A stretch of 64,000 nt of DNA from Marsupella aquatica (Eukaryota; Marchantiophyta). The position numbers were made by a program, and so were the translations under genes. Each line of letters opens with the position of its first letter. The first letter of the stretch is position 1. Below are positions 32,648 to 42,600 of this stretch, piece by piece. A model generated the notes under the pieces. It did not search any database. It saw only the letters and a list, made by a program, of their open reading frames with translations, and was not told where the DNA came from. The DNA lies in NCBI GenBank assembly GCA_973895155.1, contig OZ316899.1:16678001-16742000 (forward strand), read 5' to 3'.

Positions 32648-33076
32648 GATGGACAGTTATACAGGCTGTGAAAGTAAGGGATAGGGATTAGGTACATGAA
32701 CCTGTCATACAACAATGGACAGACATGAAAAAAGATCAGGACTCAAGTCAACCATTCACAATGTCATTTGAACACTCAATCTATTGTAGTCAATGAAACT
32801 TACTTAAGTCCATTTCAGTTCATCAAGCTTCCACTTCGTTCAACCAAATACTTAAGTCCATTTCATTCAACCAAATACTTAAGTCGATCCATAGCATTCA
32901 ACCAAATACTTAAGTATAATTTAGGTTGTCTTATGGGTCCACTACAAAAAAGGTTCAAGTTATAAGATGGTGGAATTAGTAGCAGTCATGCTGGTCTAGT
33001 CATGGGTACTTGGGATATCAGAACCCTCTGGGATGACATGGCGAGTACAGTAAATCATGCGCCACTATCCAATGTC
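32648..33076. repeat. Spacer with about 30-35-bp tandem repeats
   Basis: From about 32,800 to 32,912 there are four imperfect units around CAACCAAATACTTAAGTC with CATTTCATT or CATAGCATT spacers. This lies just 5' of the transposase-like gene on its strand, so it could be a promoter or subterminal repeat cluster. Confidence 0.6.
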
Positions 33077-33721
33077 CTAGGTGTCTCGGCCCCTCACCCT
33101 TCTCCTCAAGTGCCTGTCTGTTGTTGGTCCTTCATTACGACACCATGCACGAGGGCATCTACGACATTGGACAAAATCCCAAATGCCCTCCCGATACTCC
33201 TTACAGACCTCACAGTAATGTCGTGGGCATATAAGAGCATCGGGATGTGCATCAGGGTTATCTGGATGGCAGGTGAAAGGCATTTCCCCCAATTGCAGAA
33301 GTGTCCGAAGACAACCCACATGGTAAAATGAGTAGCAGTCATCATGAGAACACTGGATCACAAGGGGCTCGTCTGTGGTGGGTCTCAAGGTTCTGCCAAG
33401 GAGTCCACAACCAGAACATCTTCCTCTGTTTTGCTGACAGAGGTCACAAAGCCAAGCTGCAGCCCAATCATGACCTCTGGAAATGACAATCCGCTGACAT
33501 GTAGGTCCATGGCCATCTTCCTCATCGGGGTTGTGGCCATCAACTACATAATGAAAATGGCGACCACAAGGGCCATCACAGAACAAAACAGTTCCTCCCT
33601 CATCACATTCAAAACAGCAAGGGGGATCCATACGAAGGTGCTCCCTATGCCCAAATCTTGGATCCAGCAACTGACGAGCAATGTGTGCCATGCTGAACAA
33701 GATCTGCAAAATTACCTTCAA
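33077..33721 (-). pseudogene. EDM2-like PHD-type zinc-finger cluster
   Basis: A 214-residue frame, the last part of a longer broken gene. Zinc ligands in order: CCFECDEGGTVLFCDGPCGR then FHYV (PHD finger 1); WLCDLCQQNRGRCSGCG and QCSHDDCYSFYHVGC (second finger); LICPRHYCEVCKEYRE and FVQCRRCPRAWC (third). The spacing and phrases such as F(C)DGPC-R-FH, C-CG-LG and CRRCPR match the tandem PHD region of plant EDM2-type chromatin proteins. Those proteins act in the nucleus on silenced, transposon-containing chromatin. The usual His of the last finger (CRRCP-x-x-(Y/F)-H) is replaced by W-C. Upstream exons are at 33.8-34.45 kb. Confidence 0.6.
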
Positions 33722-33869
33722 AAATTAGGGGTAGGCAGAGGGGCAGGCATGTGATGTACTAGAAGGAGCGATAGTCCACCAGCAATCATAGCCAGTAGGC
33801 ACCACCAGGGGCATGACTTCCCTGTGGGCTCCTTTGATCCATCCTGCAATGTGAGCAATGCAGAATCAG

Positions 33870-34446
33870 AAGTCAACAACTTGAGTGTGCATCACCATCA
33901 TGGGCAGAACCTGGACGTGTCCCACCACAGACACAATCATTGATGAAATGACAGGTGTTCCACGCCAGGCAACCACCCCATGACATTCTTGCCATGTACT
34001 GTGCAAAAGTCTGCACTATGTTAGAGTCACCTCCCCTACAACGATCACATGTCTGGGTGTGACAATGGAGACAAGCCTCCAAGAAGACACGGTCCTCATC
34101 CAGCACCCCATCTGTCTGTTTAACTAGACGGATACTGTTTGGGGCTGGTGGGATGTACTTAGCCTCTGGTAATGGTTGCGAGGCATAGATGGATAGCCCC
34201 AGGTCACAGCACAGTCTGTAGGCACGATCCCAGAATGGATCATCTTCACACGAAAGCGCTCACCCTTCTGTCGATGGTACTCAGACAATACACTGCGTGT
34301 GACAACCATCTTCAATGCAGTACACAGAGATTGTGCCCACTCCAACAAAATGACAAGGCCACAACAAACAAGGTATCGGGATTGACCTTAGCAAGGGCCT
34401 GAACACAACCTCCCCAATGCCCGACTTCTACCAATTGATCCCTGCA
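33870..34446 (-). pseudogene. Cys-rich upstream exon(s) of the PHD gene, frameshifted
   Basis: After a TTGCAG acceptor (about 34,447) the reading is GDQLVEVGHWGGCVQALAKV. It shifts phase near 34,335 into LEWAQSLCTALKMVVTRSVL and again near 34,245 into DPFWDRAYRLCCDLGLS. It then runs to ACLHCHTQTCDRCRGGDSN and CLAWNTCHFINDC, ending in a stop near 33,873. The Cys/His pattern CxxCHTQTCDxC looks zinc-binding. The mosaic reads as one ancestral exon with two indels. An acceptor CATTGCAG|GATGG at about 33,846 would join a further exon toward the PHD cluster. Identity beyond 'PHD gene neighbour' is unknown. Confidence 0.45.
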
Positions 34447-34623
34447 AGAAAGAAAGGGAGTTGAAGTTATATTTCATGCATACAAGTATCAAACAAACAT
34501 ACAGAGTAGATAGTGTCCAAAAATAGACAGACTCCTATATGCAAACATTTGCATCAGACAAGCAGGTCTTTATTATGTAAACTGCACCAAACACAGGGAT
34601 ACACTTGGAAAACGTAACCAGTC

Positions 34624-35091
34624 CTATATACATCTACGTTTTGGTATGATCAAGTTTACACTTTGCCAAAGGGCATTTGCCTCATCCTGTTTAATCATTT
34701 CTAGTTTCCTCTTGGTATTGTGAGCCTCAGATTCTACCTCAGTCAACATTAAGTTGAAAGGGCCTTCTTGCAGACGTACCCCTACCTTTAAGGATTCACA
34801 CATCCATTCAAATGAGACAACTTTCATTGCCTGATTTTGAACAAAGTGATTCACATCAGACCAGGACCATGTGGTCAGGACTGCTTTCCATGAATCGGCA
34901 ACAATGTGAGTGGTCTTGGTGGATAGAATATCACATTGTCCACCATGACGTTCTATCAGCTTTCTGTGAAAGACTTGAAAATGAGCTTTGGAAAATCCAT
35001 TTTGAACTAAGATGGCATTCACGCCTTGGAAAATGGGGTTTGATACTGAACTAGGTGTGGCTTTTTGTGGAATGGCTTGTCTACAACTCAT
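34624..35091 (-). CDS. Small BRCT-domain protein (DNA polymerase lambda-type BRCT)
   Basis: An ATG at 35,091 opens a 155-residue frame. Residues about 18-115 form a BRCT domain: NPIFQGVNAILVQNGF, RKLIERHGGQCDILSTKTTH, IVAD, KVVSFEWMCESLKVG. The invariant features are present: GG after helix 1, T-H-(I/V)-(V/L) after strand 3, and W in the last helix. The layout is closest to the N-terminal BRCT of DNA polymerase lambda, used in family X polymerases for end-joining. No polymerase domain follows; the frame ends after a short basic tail (KRKLEMIKQDEANALW). It may be a captured fragment or an exon of the downstream PHD gene (same strand, 180 bases apart). Confidence 0.7.
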   Translation of the reverse strand: MSCRQAIPQKATPSSVSNPIFQGVNAILVQNGFSKAHFQVFHRKLIERHGGQCDILSTKTTHIVADSWKAVLTTWSWSDVNHFVQNQAMKVVSFEWMCESLKVGVRLQEGPFNLMLTEVESEAHNTKRKLEMIKQDEANALWQSVNLIIPKRRCI

Positions 35092-35457
35092 GGTACACTA
35101 AACCATAAACTATAAGAAACCGTCTGCTGCTCTGCAACAAAATGAAGCTTACTTGAATCCTCCAAACAGATGCCTAGAATTGCTGCTCTGTGATAATTCA
35201 ATACAAAACCCCTGCACAAGTCCCACACACAACAAAAAGCTCAATAAAACATCAATAGTCTCAACATACACCAAAAGCTTAGTACAGTGAAAGTGAATGA
35301 GGACCGCAAACTCTCTCACTGTGACACTCTTTACAGTCTCACCAGAAATGCTTTGAAAAACAAAAATGCCAGGTTAAATAAACTGCGCAGGTAAAAAAAA
35401 CCAGGTTCTCTATCACATTGACAAACAAGCTTTCTTTCATAGTCCGAGGGTCTGTCT
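35092..35457. other. Unassigned spacer 5' of the BRCT gene
   Basis: AT-rich with A-runs and no supported gene. By position it should contain the promoter of the minus-strand BRCT frame, but I see no convincing TATA box. Confidence 0.35.
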
Positions 35458-35581
35458 GTCTACTATCAGTTTTCTGCTAACATGTTCCAACTCTGATAGT
35501 AGACCCCCCCTGAGAGACTGTCAGTTTTTTGCTAACTATGTGCATTCTGCTAAGCCAAGCTGCAAGTAAACATAGTTAGCA
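35458..35581. repeat. Two adjacent perfect 12-bp inverted repeats
   Basis: GTCTACTATCAG (35,458-35,469) pairs with CTGATAGTAGAC (35,493-35,504). TGCTAACTATGT (35,530-35,541) pairs with ACATAGTTAGCA (35,570-35,581). Loops are 23 and 28 bases. The left arms also share the direct repeat CTRTCAGTTTTYTGCTAAC. Confidence 0.85.
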
Positions 35582-36125
35582 GAATTTCATTCACTTTGGA
35601 ACCCACAAAAAGAGTTGCTATATGAATAGCAATGTTCTTACCTTCACAGCACAGTCAATGCAGGATTGGATTGGATCTGATTTGGATGGCGAGCACCAAT
35701 CACAACGAAGATCACGCACCGATCACCAACCAAGCAGCACTCACCAAGAAAGCACCGATGTCTCTTGCTGAGTTCACCCTAAATGGACAATCTTGCCAAT
35801 GCGAGTGGGGATCAGATGCGCAACTTTTTAGAAGCTTCTATAACTGAACAAGCTGGATTTCAAGGTGGCTCTTTTCAAGGCAATGTAGGCACATAGGCTT
35901 GTGACTGTGACAACATAGACTCTGTTTGTATGGAAACTTCCAATTACAAACTCACAGGAGTGATAGATTCTAACCTGGCAGATCAAACACTTCCTTCTAT
36001 CTTCCGCCCTCACCAAGCATCCCTTTTGGGTCCGCGTCTGTCTGCAAGCAATATCACACAGCTCAACCCCGCAACTAAAGAACCAGAAAACAACAGACAT
36101 CCAACCAGCATTGCCCTCCGGACCT
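35582..36125. other. Unassigned stretch
   Basis: Short frames only, on both strands; none recognised. It resembles the 5' flanking DNA of the minus-strand gene block. Confidence 0.35.
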
Positions 36126-36745
36126 CTTCAATGAAAGGAAAGACCACATCGCAGGTACAGAGGAAATGCTAGCAAAAAATAGCAACATCAATGTGCGACA
36201 ACATTTGCAATAGGAGCGACCTCCAAGGGGACATAGAAGCTCAGAGTATCACCTTCTTTCTGCCAATCCAAGCTCTATAAAGTAGTGTCTGAAACCAAGT
36301 AGCAGTCGACCTCCACACGCCTCCACAGTCTACCTACTCTCCAAACTTGCACAGCAACAGTCCTTTCGCCCTCCGAACTTGCCACAACAGCAGTCCTCCC
36401 AATTGTCTCAAAGAGAATGGACGGACCTCTAAAGCCGTGGCAGTAACAGTCCTCGTGGCCTCCACAGTTGACTACAGCTCCAGCTTGCAGCAACGCACAA
36501 CAATCAACTTTGATTTCTCACAAAGAACATGGAGAGCCTCTGAACTCGCGCCAACAACAGTGCTCCCGACCTCCTCAATCAACTAGAGCTCCTCTTGAAT
36601 GAAACAAAAAGACCACGTCGCAGGCAAAGAGGAAATGCTAGCAAACAAATAGCAATTGACATCAATGTGCGACAGCATTTGCAAGAGGAGCAACCTCCAA
36701 GGGGCTACATAAGCTAGGAGCATCACCTGCTTTTTGCCAACCTTT
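36126..36745. repeat. Direct duplication of about 130 bp, 475 bp apart
   Basis: 36,142-36,275 and 36,612-36,745 are near-identical: GAGGAAATGCTAGCAAA, TCAATGTGCGACA, CATTTGCAA-AGGAGC, ACCTCCAAGGGG, CATCACC/TATCACC. Between them are four degenerate units built on CCTCC, ACAACAGT and CTCGC/CTTGC (36,300-36,590). No gene. Confidence 0.7.
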
Positions 36746-37690
36746 CTCTGTAGCATTGTCGTCCTCCTAACACATATCAGAAAGAAACATAAGAAGAAGC
36801 AGTACGCAGGGAAACAAGCAAAAAGCTATGGTGGAAACCTGATCAGTTTCTATCAAGCTTGATCCAAACCAAGTAACAGTCGGCCTCAACAATGTACCTC
36901 CTCTGAAAACTCGCACCAGAACTTGTGGCAACAGCAATACTCAGTCTACCCCGATCCTCTCCTTGGTCCTCTCCTATGTCGCGGCATCGCAGCGTAGTCG
37001 AATGATCCTCCAAAGTCGCGGCAGCGCAGCGCAGTCCCGATTGTCACGAAGAAATTAAACTTGAAGATCCTCCAATGTCACGGTAGCGCAGCGCAGCCCT
37101 CTCGATTGTCACAAAGAGAGTCACGACAACGCAACGCAGCCCTCCCAATTCGCACAAAGAAAGTGAACATTGAGTTTGAAACTCAATGTTCGCGCGTCCT
37201 CCCCCATCCTCGGGCCCACAATCCCCATCTCTAAAGCCGCCACCCGGGCCATTATTAACCATTCGATCTTAAACCCTAAACATGGACGGCCCTCGCAAAC
37301 CCCGAGTGATATCATTGTTCCCCCGAGGGTCCCTTAACCCACTTTAGACCCCGTCCCAATAAATCAAAAACTGAAATCCTTCACAATATAGTTTTTGGAC
37401 AAAAGTTTGGTTACAATAGGGCAAAAATTGAAACATTCATGTTGCAGCAAAAAATCATATGTACCACCTAAAACCACGTGTTGCAATTACATGGAGACAC
37501 GTGGTCCAACCTAAACATGACGCGTGTCGCATGAACATATGGCAATAAATTCCCTAACTTTCCTGGACACCTTCCGTGGAATATGTCCCATATAAAAAAT
37601 GCCTATTGTTCTTTAAAGCATCCCAACAATTAAAACGGACCCTTTTGTTCTTCCACCAAACTTTGGAAGTCTTCCGCTGAACCCAATTAA
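36746..37690. repeat. Spacer with a GCAGCGCAGCGCAG repeat cluster
   Basis: From about 36,975 to 37,165 four diverged units of roughly 60 bp contain GATCCTCCAA, GTCRCGGCAGCGCAGCGCAG and TTGTCACAAAG. A single CTTAAACCCTAAAC lies at 37,267. The rest shows nothing recognisable. Confidence 0.6.
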
Positions 37691-38338
37691 ATGGCCCTAT
37701 ACTTCGTCGCACGTGATGTGGCACTTCCGTGGAAGCGACCCCCCGAGCAAACGGAGAAATTGAAGAAGTATGTCGAAGCGGGATATGGATCACCAACTGA
37801 AAGGCTTCCCGTCAGTAGTATGGTAGGCAGAAATAAAGTGAAGTCGAGTCCGAAACCGAGCTCACTATTGTCAAGCATGACTGGGGGCAAAGCCATGCAG
37901 TTGGTGGCAGATTTGGCAAAGACGTTCATGGGGCCAGGCGATAATAAAGTTAAGCCCCTTAAAGCCACTCCAGAGGAAGTTGAGAGCATGGCCGCTCACA
38001 TTTGTGGTACTGTGGCCCTGAAGGCAGTTGTGGTAGAGGTAAGTACTGTGGATCAACTTGGAGCTGCGGTAACGGGTTTAGACGATGGTACTGTTTCTAT
38101 GGACGCCCAGAACGTGAAGCCGTGGGTTATCGAGACCGAGCGCATCGGGGAGCGGGCTTGGATTGAGGAAGTTAAGGCAAAAGCTCTCAAAGTTGTTTCC
38201 CAGGAGGATGATGATGCAGCAGCCGATGTCGGGGCCGACAAACCAGAACCCGAAGTCGAGGAAGCCGAAGGGGTCAAGCCGGAGCCCATGGCAGGAGAAG
38301 GTGCAGAGTCGGAAGATTTGGACTTACCCCCGGTCTGA
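37691..38338 (+). CDS. Gag-like protein tail, copy 4 (5' part missing)
   Basis: A 215-codon frame. After an unrelated start it reads EQTEKLKKYVEAG, matching NQTERLKKQ at the end of the coiled coil in copy 2. VESMAAHICGTVALKAVVVE and DQLGAAVTGLDD then PWVIETERIGERAW align with VESMAPALCEVVAIKVAVLE, NQLGDAMTSTD and PWEDETTHLVGQAY of copy 3. It ends in an acidic Glu/Pro-rich tail (EPEVEEAEGVKPEP). Only the C-terminal tail is present; globular and coiled-coil parts are absent. An LTR-like block follows directly, as behind copies 2 and 3. The ATG at 37,691 may be fortuitous. Confidence 0.6.
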   Translation: MALYFVARDVALPWKRPPEQTEKLKKYVEAGYGSPTERLPVSSMVGRNKVKSSPKPSSLLSSMTGGKAMQLVADLAKTFMGPGDNKVKPLKATPEEVESMAAHICGTVALKAVVVEVSTVDQLGAAVTGLDDGTVSMDAQNVKPWVIETERIGERAWIEEVKAKALKVVSQEDDDAAADVGADKPEPEVEEAEGVKPEPMAGEGAESEDLDLPPV

Positions 38339-39640
38339 CAATTAAGGAGGGCCAGTCATCGGTTGGAAGGAGGACGTGGCGGCAGGAGAAGGGCTTGGGC
38401 CAGAAGGGCGCAACCGTTGTAGGATGGGACAGGGCAAGTAGCGCCCTGTCGGCATAGGTAGTATTAGATGCTCGGTTCACACAGGGTTCCGAGCTAGTCA
38501 AGTTTTTAGGTGATAGTTGTTTAGTAGGACCATCGCGGGGGAAGGCCGTGAGTTGTGGTTAGGATTTCTGCCTTTTCCCCTGAATGCGCTGCAAGGATAA
38601 AAACCTGTGCAGCGTGGCTTGGGGGGCTTTTTCTTAGTCAAGGCTTTAGTGTAAATCTGTATTGTTGTGCACAAGAAGCTCTCGGCTAAATCTAGACCGC
38701 AGGGTATCAGTAAACCACCAGTTCCATTGGATTTCTGAGCAATTGTTTGAATTGAGTTGGCCTCGTTGCATAGTTCGCAGATTCTTGCCATCCAAGGAAG
38801 TGGAGTGTTATGATATCTGTTGCTTGATCGATTTAAGTTAGATAGGGTGAACTGTTGAGCAAAATATAATTGCATTGTCTTGATTGGAGACTGCCCAATC
38901 AAACTCTGAGAGAAAAGTGAGGATTGAGAGTGTTTAGTCGGTGAAGTGTGGGTTGAGTTAGTCTGAAAAATACCTTCAGCCGGCTTAAGAAATTAAGCCG
39001 TAGGGGTACATTCCGGGGGCGGAATACAAATATACTTGAAGAAGTTAAAGAGGAATTAGGTGTCTCAGTTGTGTACAATTCACAAGCCCAGTGAAAGAAT
39101 CGGTCCGGTAAGTGTGGATCGAAGGAGAGGATCGCGTTTCCAAACCAAATAGCTGCCAGACGGCAAGAGGACGGACATAAACGAGTGGTTTATGATTGAC
39201 TGAGGGTAGTTCTTGGGGTTAGAGGTCTTGGAAAATGCGCCACATTTTTGGCACTAGATGGAGGGGGCATTCTTACTTGTGAATTGTTTGTTGCGCAGTG
39301 TTAGGTGATGAACGAATTCATACCACGGGAAGAGCGAGCAACACTGAGGGAAGAAGCGCGGTAGATAAGCAACTGAAAGGCTTCCCGTCAGTAGTATGGT
39401 AGGCGGAACGAGTGGTTTATGATCGACTGAGGGTGGTTCTTGGGGTTACAGGTCTTGGAAAATGCGCCACAGGGGAGTCCTGGCCTTTGTGAGTAAAAGA
39501 ATACCACGGAGGGAGGGTACAACTAAGCTCGTTGGGCAAGTGCGGAGCCGGGCTCCATTGTAGTGTACGCCGCTCTGCCGTTGGGCCTGTTTACTCAAGA
39601 GATGTCGAGTCAACCGTGTATATGCATATGACGGATTCTG
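38339..39640 (+). mobile_element. LTR-like block following copy 4
   Basis: Directly after the stop: AATTAAGGAGGG (possible polypurine tract), then TATA-like AAGGATAAAAACC (38,592-38,604), then AAGAAGCTCTCGGCTA. The same order is seen in the other LTRs of the family (TATA, GAAGCTCTCG, then the ATTCCG hairpin). The hairpin ATTCCGGGGGCGGAAT is at 39,010-39,025. The terminus is not resolved, and the sequence is well diverged from the 24-kb and 58-kb LTRs. Confidence 0.5.
39370..39471 (+). repeat. Composite duplicate joining two upstream segments
   Basis: 39,370-39,404 is identical to 37,794-37,828 (35 bases starting CAACTGAAAGGCTTCCCG). Four bases later, 39,409-39,471 nearly repeats 39,181-39,243 (GAGTGGTTTATGAT...GGAAAATGCGCCAC). 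Two distant donors are thus fused in one place. Confidence 0.8.
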
Positions 39641-42600
39641 AAGTAAAGTCTTTCCCCACCATTTCCTTTGTGTAAACCGAGATTGTATGTGTGTGAGTTT
39701 AGTTGCATGTATGAATCTCGTATACGGGTAGAGAATGCTTGGCCGAACGCATCATCCAAGCCGTGCACGGGGTGTAGGCTGCGGATAGTGGTTGCGAGCC
39801 CGGGTTGGATACCCGTATCATTGGATCTGGATTGGAGGCGGACAGTTTAAAGGCTTAAAAGCCCTTAAGTCGGGGTTGATCCAACTATCGACTTAAGGTA
39901 CGTTCCGGCGGCGGAACACAAACTATACCCATGACATTTCTATGAGTAGGAATAGGCACACTTAGCGCTAGATTACGAGAATAAGGTTCAGTTTGCACAT
40001 CCCTCTTTGCCCAAACCCTCAAAACTAATGAAGATTATGCCCGTCGAAGCCGAAATCCGCACAAGGACAAAGCTTTTGGCGTGACACCATTGGACCTATG
40101 TCATTGACCCCCAGGAAATTATTGCTTTCTAGTCACCAGCTCCACATTGTACTTGAGCCTCAATTTCCTTCCGCAAGCTTAGATCAGACCAAGACATGGG
40201 ACTTGAATGTTCCTGGGAATTTGAAACAAAATACTTCATCATCAACGCTTGCAGTTCCCCATCCAGGTTTGAAAGCAAGCTCTATGCCAGTACCCACATT
40301 CAGTACTATCTCACAACACAAAAGGGCATGGTGAGAGGGAAAGAGTACTTCTGATTTCCAAGCCCCAAGTCTAAATAATAGGCGACCTGGTCCAAGATTT
40401 GAAACGAGCAACATGCTTGGTTGACAATCTTTCCCAAAAAGCTCAAACAACATCGCTAGATATCAGAATTCCAGTGAGCAAATCGAGACCGGAGTGCAAC
40501 CAAAGAATGTGATCTCTAATCAAACATTGCGTAGGAGTCCTCATGGTGGTGCTCATTTGCTATCAAATAGCTATGCAACCCAAACTTTGTATGGGAAAAG
40601 TGGGATAAGAGTAGAGCCGGCCAATGTTGTTGTTGACCAGGCCAGGAGCTCTTGAAATGGTGCCCATTTGGCCCTCAACAATGACTGGATATCTGAAAGT
40701 ACAATTATGGCCTCCATCATCCTTCAGACGTCTGGCGTGGCCAAATTTTACACCCCATCCCAACAACGGGTGCAGGAGGAGATTTACGCATTTCGGGATA
40801 AATGGACGCTCCAAAAGATCACTGCCAAGCCATACAGCAGGGAAGCTCAAGTAACACACCCTAAGTAAGACAGGCACCTGAAACCTTGGATAGTTTCCGA
40901 GGTGCAAGGGATGATGGCAACAATGAAGCAAAGTTGGAGGCACCATCCCCTCAAACTTGCGCAAGAGCTAGCAAGTGGAAGGACGATGCAAAGATAATCG
41001 AGCAGAACGGGGACTCTTCTGTAGTATTGTGTGAATGCTCTCACCCAAGAATAAGGAATCAAGTGAATAATACACTTATACAGTTTTAATGAGACATACA
41101 TTTATGTGAAAAGGTGATAGAATATATAGCAAAACTGGGAAATAAGAGTATTGTAGGGTTAAATGATTTGATAAACTTACCAACAAAGTTAAAGACAGTC
41201 AGCCCCACTACACTCGTGATTGCTATGTATATAATTCGTGGATCACCTTCCACATCCTGGGTTGCAAAATCTGAAGATGTGATCTGTTGGCGCCATCATT
41301 AGACGTAAGTATCAGAGATAGCACCAACTAGAATACAAGTAAACAACCACCCTCCTCACGCCCACCCAAACCCCCTTTTCCCAAAGAGACCTCTGCGTAC
41401 AGTCATTTCCTTGGAGACAAATGTGTCAGTCCAAAAGATAAGAAGATGATAAATATGCTGTAGTTTCTTCATTAGAACGACACTAACTCCCAACCAGACA
41501 ATAACAAAGAGTGGAGCGCAGTGAAACCAGAACCAGCAGCTGGGCATAAAGATCAAGAATTGCTAGCATTTCAATGACAGAAATCTTGGAAGTGTACCAC
41601 TTATTGAAAAAAATCTGCATACCCCTGCAAGGACGTATTGTGCAAGGGAAGTTGTGAAGATGCTGATACTTCCAAGATAAAGAGCTAGAAAGGTGCCCGA
41701 AAATAATATTTCTAAACTTGATTAAAGGATGCAATCAAGAAAGTAACTTTTATGCATAAGTTACCATCCTATGGGAGTGCAATTTAGAATGGCTTATCTG
41801 GACATGCAGGATGCCAAATTCCATCAAGATTCATTGTGACATGCATGCACGTCATGAAGCGGTACAACTAAAGTTGTTAATGGGATGGAATCACGTCAAC
41901 AAAACACTTACAACTTGAAAGTGGGACTCAAACGAGTAGGTGACAACAAAGCCAATTTCACCAGAAGTAAAACAACATTTGATGTGCTTAAGATTCAAGA
42001 GTCTCTACCTCTATGTATCAAGGAAGAGGAGAAATCTTTAGCTATCTCTGAAGAAATCACACGTCAATATGTAAGACCGGCATTGGTCCGCCGACAACAT
42101 TCAAGTCAATTCAGGCAACAAGTCTCGGGCCAACATGCAATTGACCTCGCCAAAGAATCTTGGCTTTGGGTCAATGTTCAAATTTTTGCCTGGTCTTGAA
42201 GGAGAAGTCACTGTTTCACGAGTTGCAATTCCCCACCTCAAAGCACCATGTAGTCCACTCAATGCAGCTTCTCCCTCTGTAACAAGTTAATTGATAATGA
42301 TTGTTATCCGTATAGAGAGGACAGGCCAAGGCTCATCCTTGCCATAGAGGAAGACAAAGATTTGTATTTCAAATGATAAACATGAGAAGCCGACTTGACA
42401 GGTCACCACAAACAGGAAAAGAAACAATAGAAATGCTAGACCCATTTCTTGACTGCTACCAAACAATCCTCGACTACCATCAAATACGTTTACTTAGGAA
42501 AAACCATAAGGCAACCCTAAAGAAGAGATAAAAAATCAGAAACACGGCCCGCAATACCAACCTCTGCACCCGCTAAAAGTTGGAATCAACGAGCAAAGAA

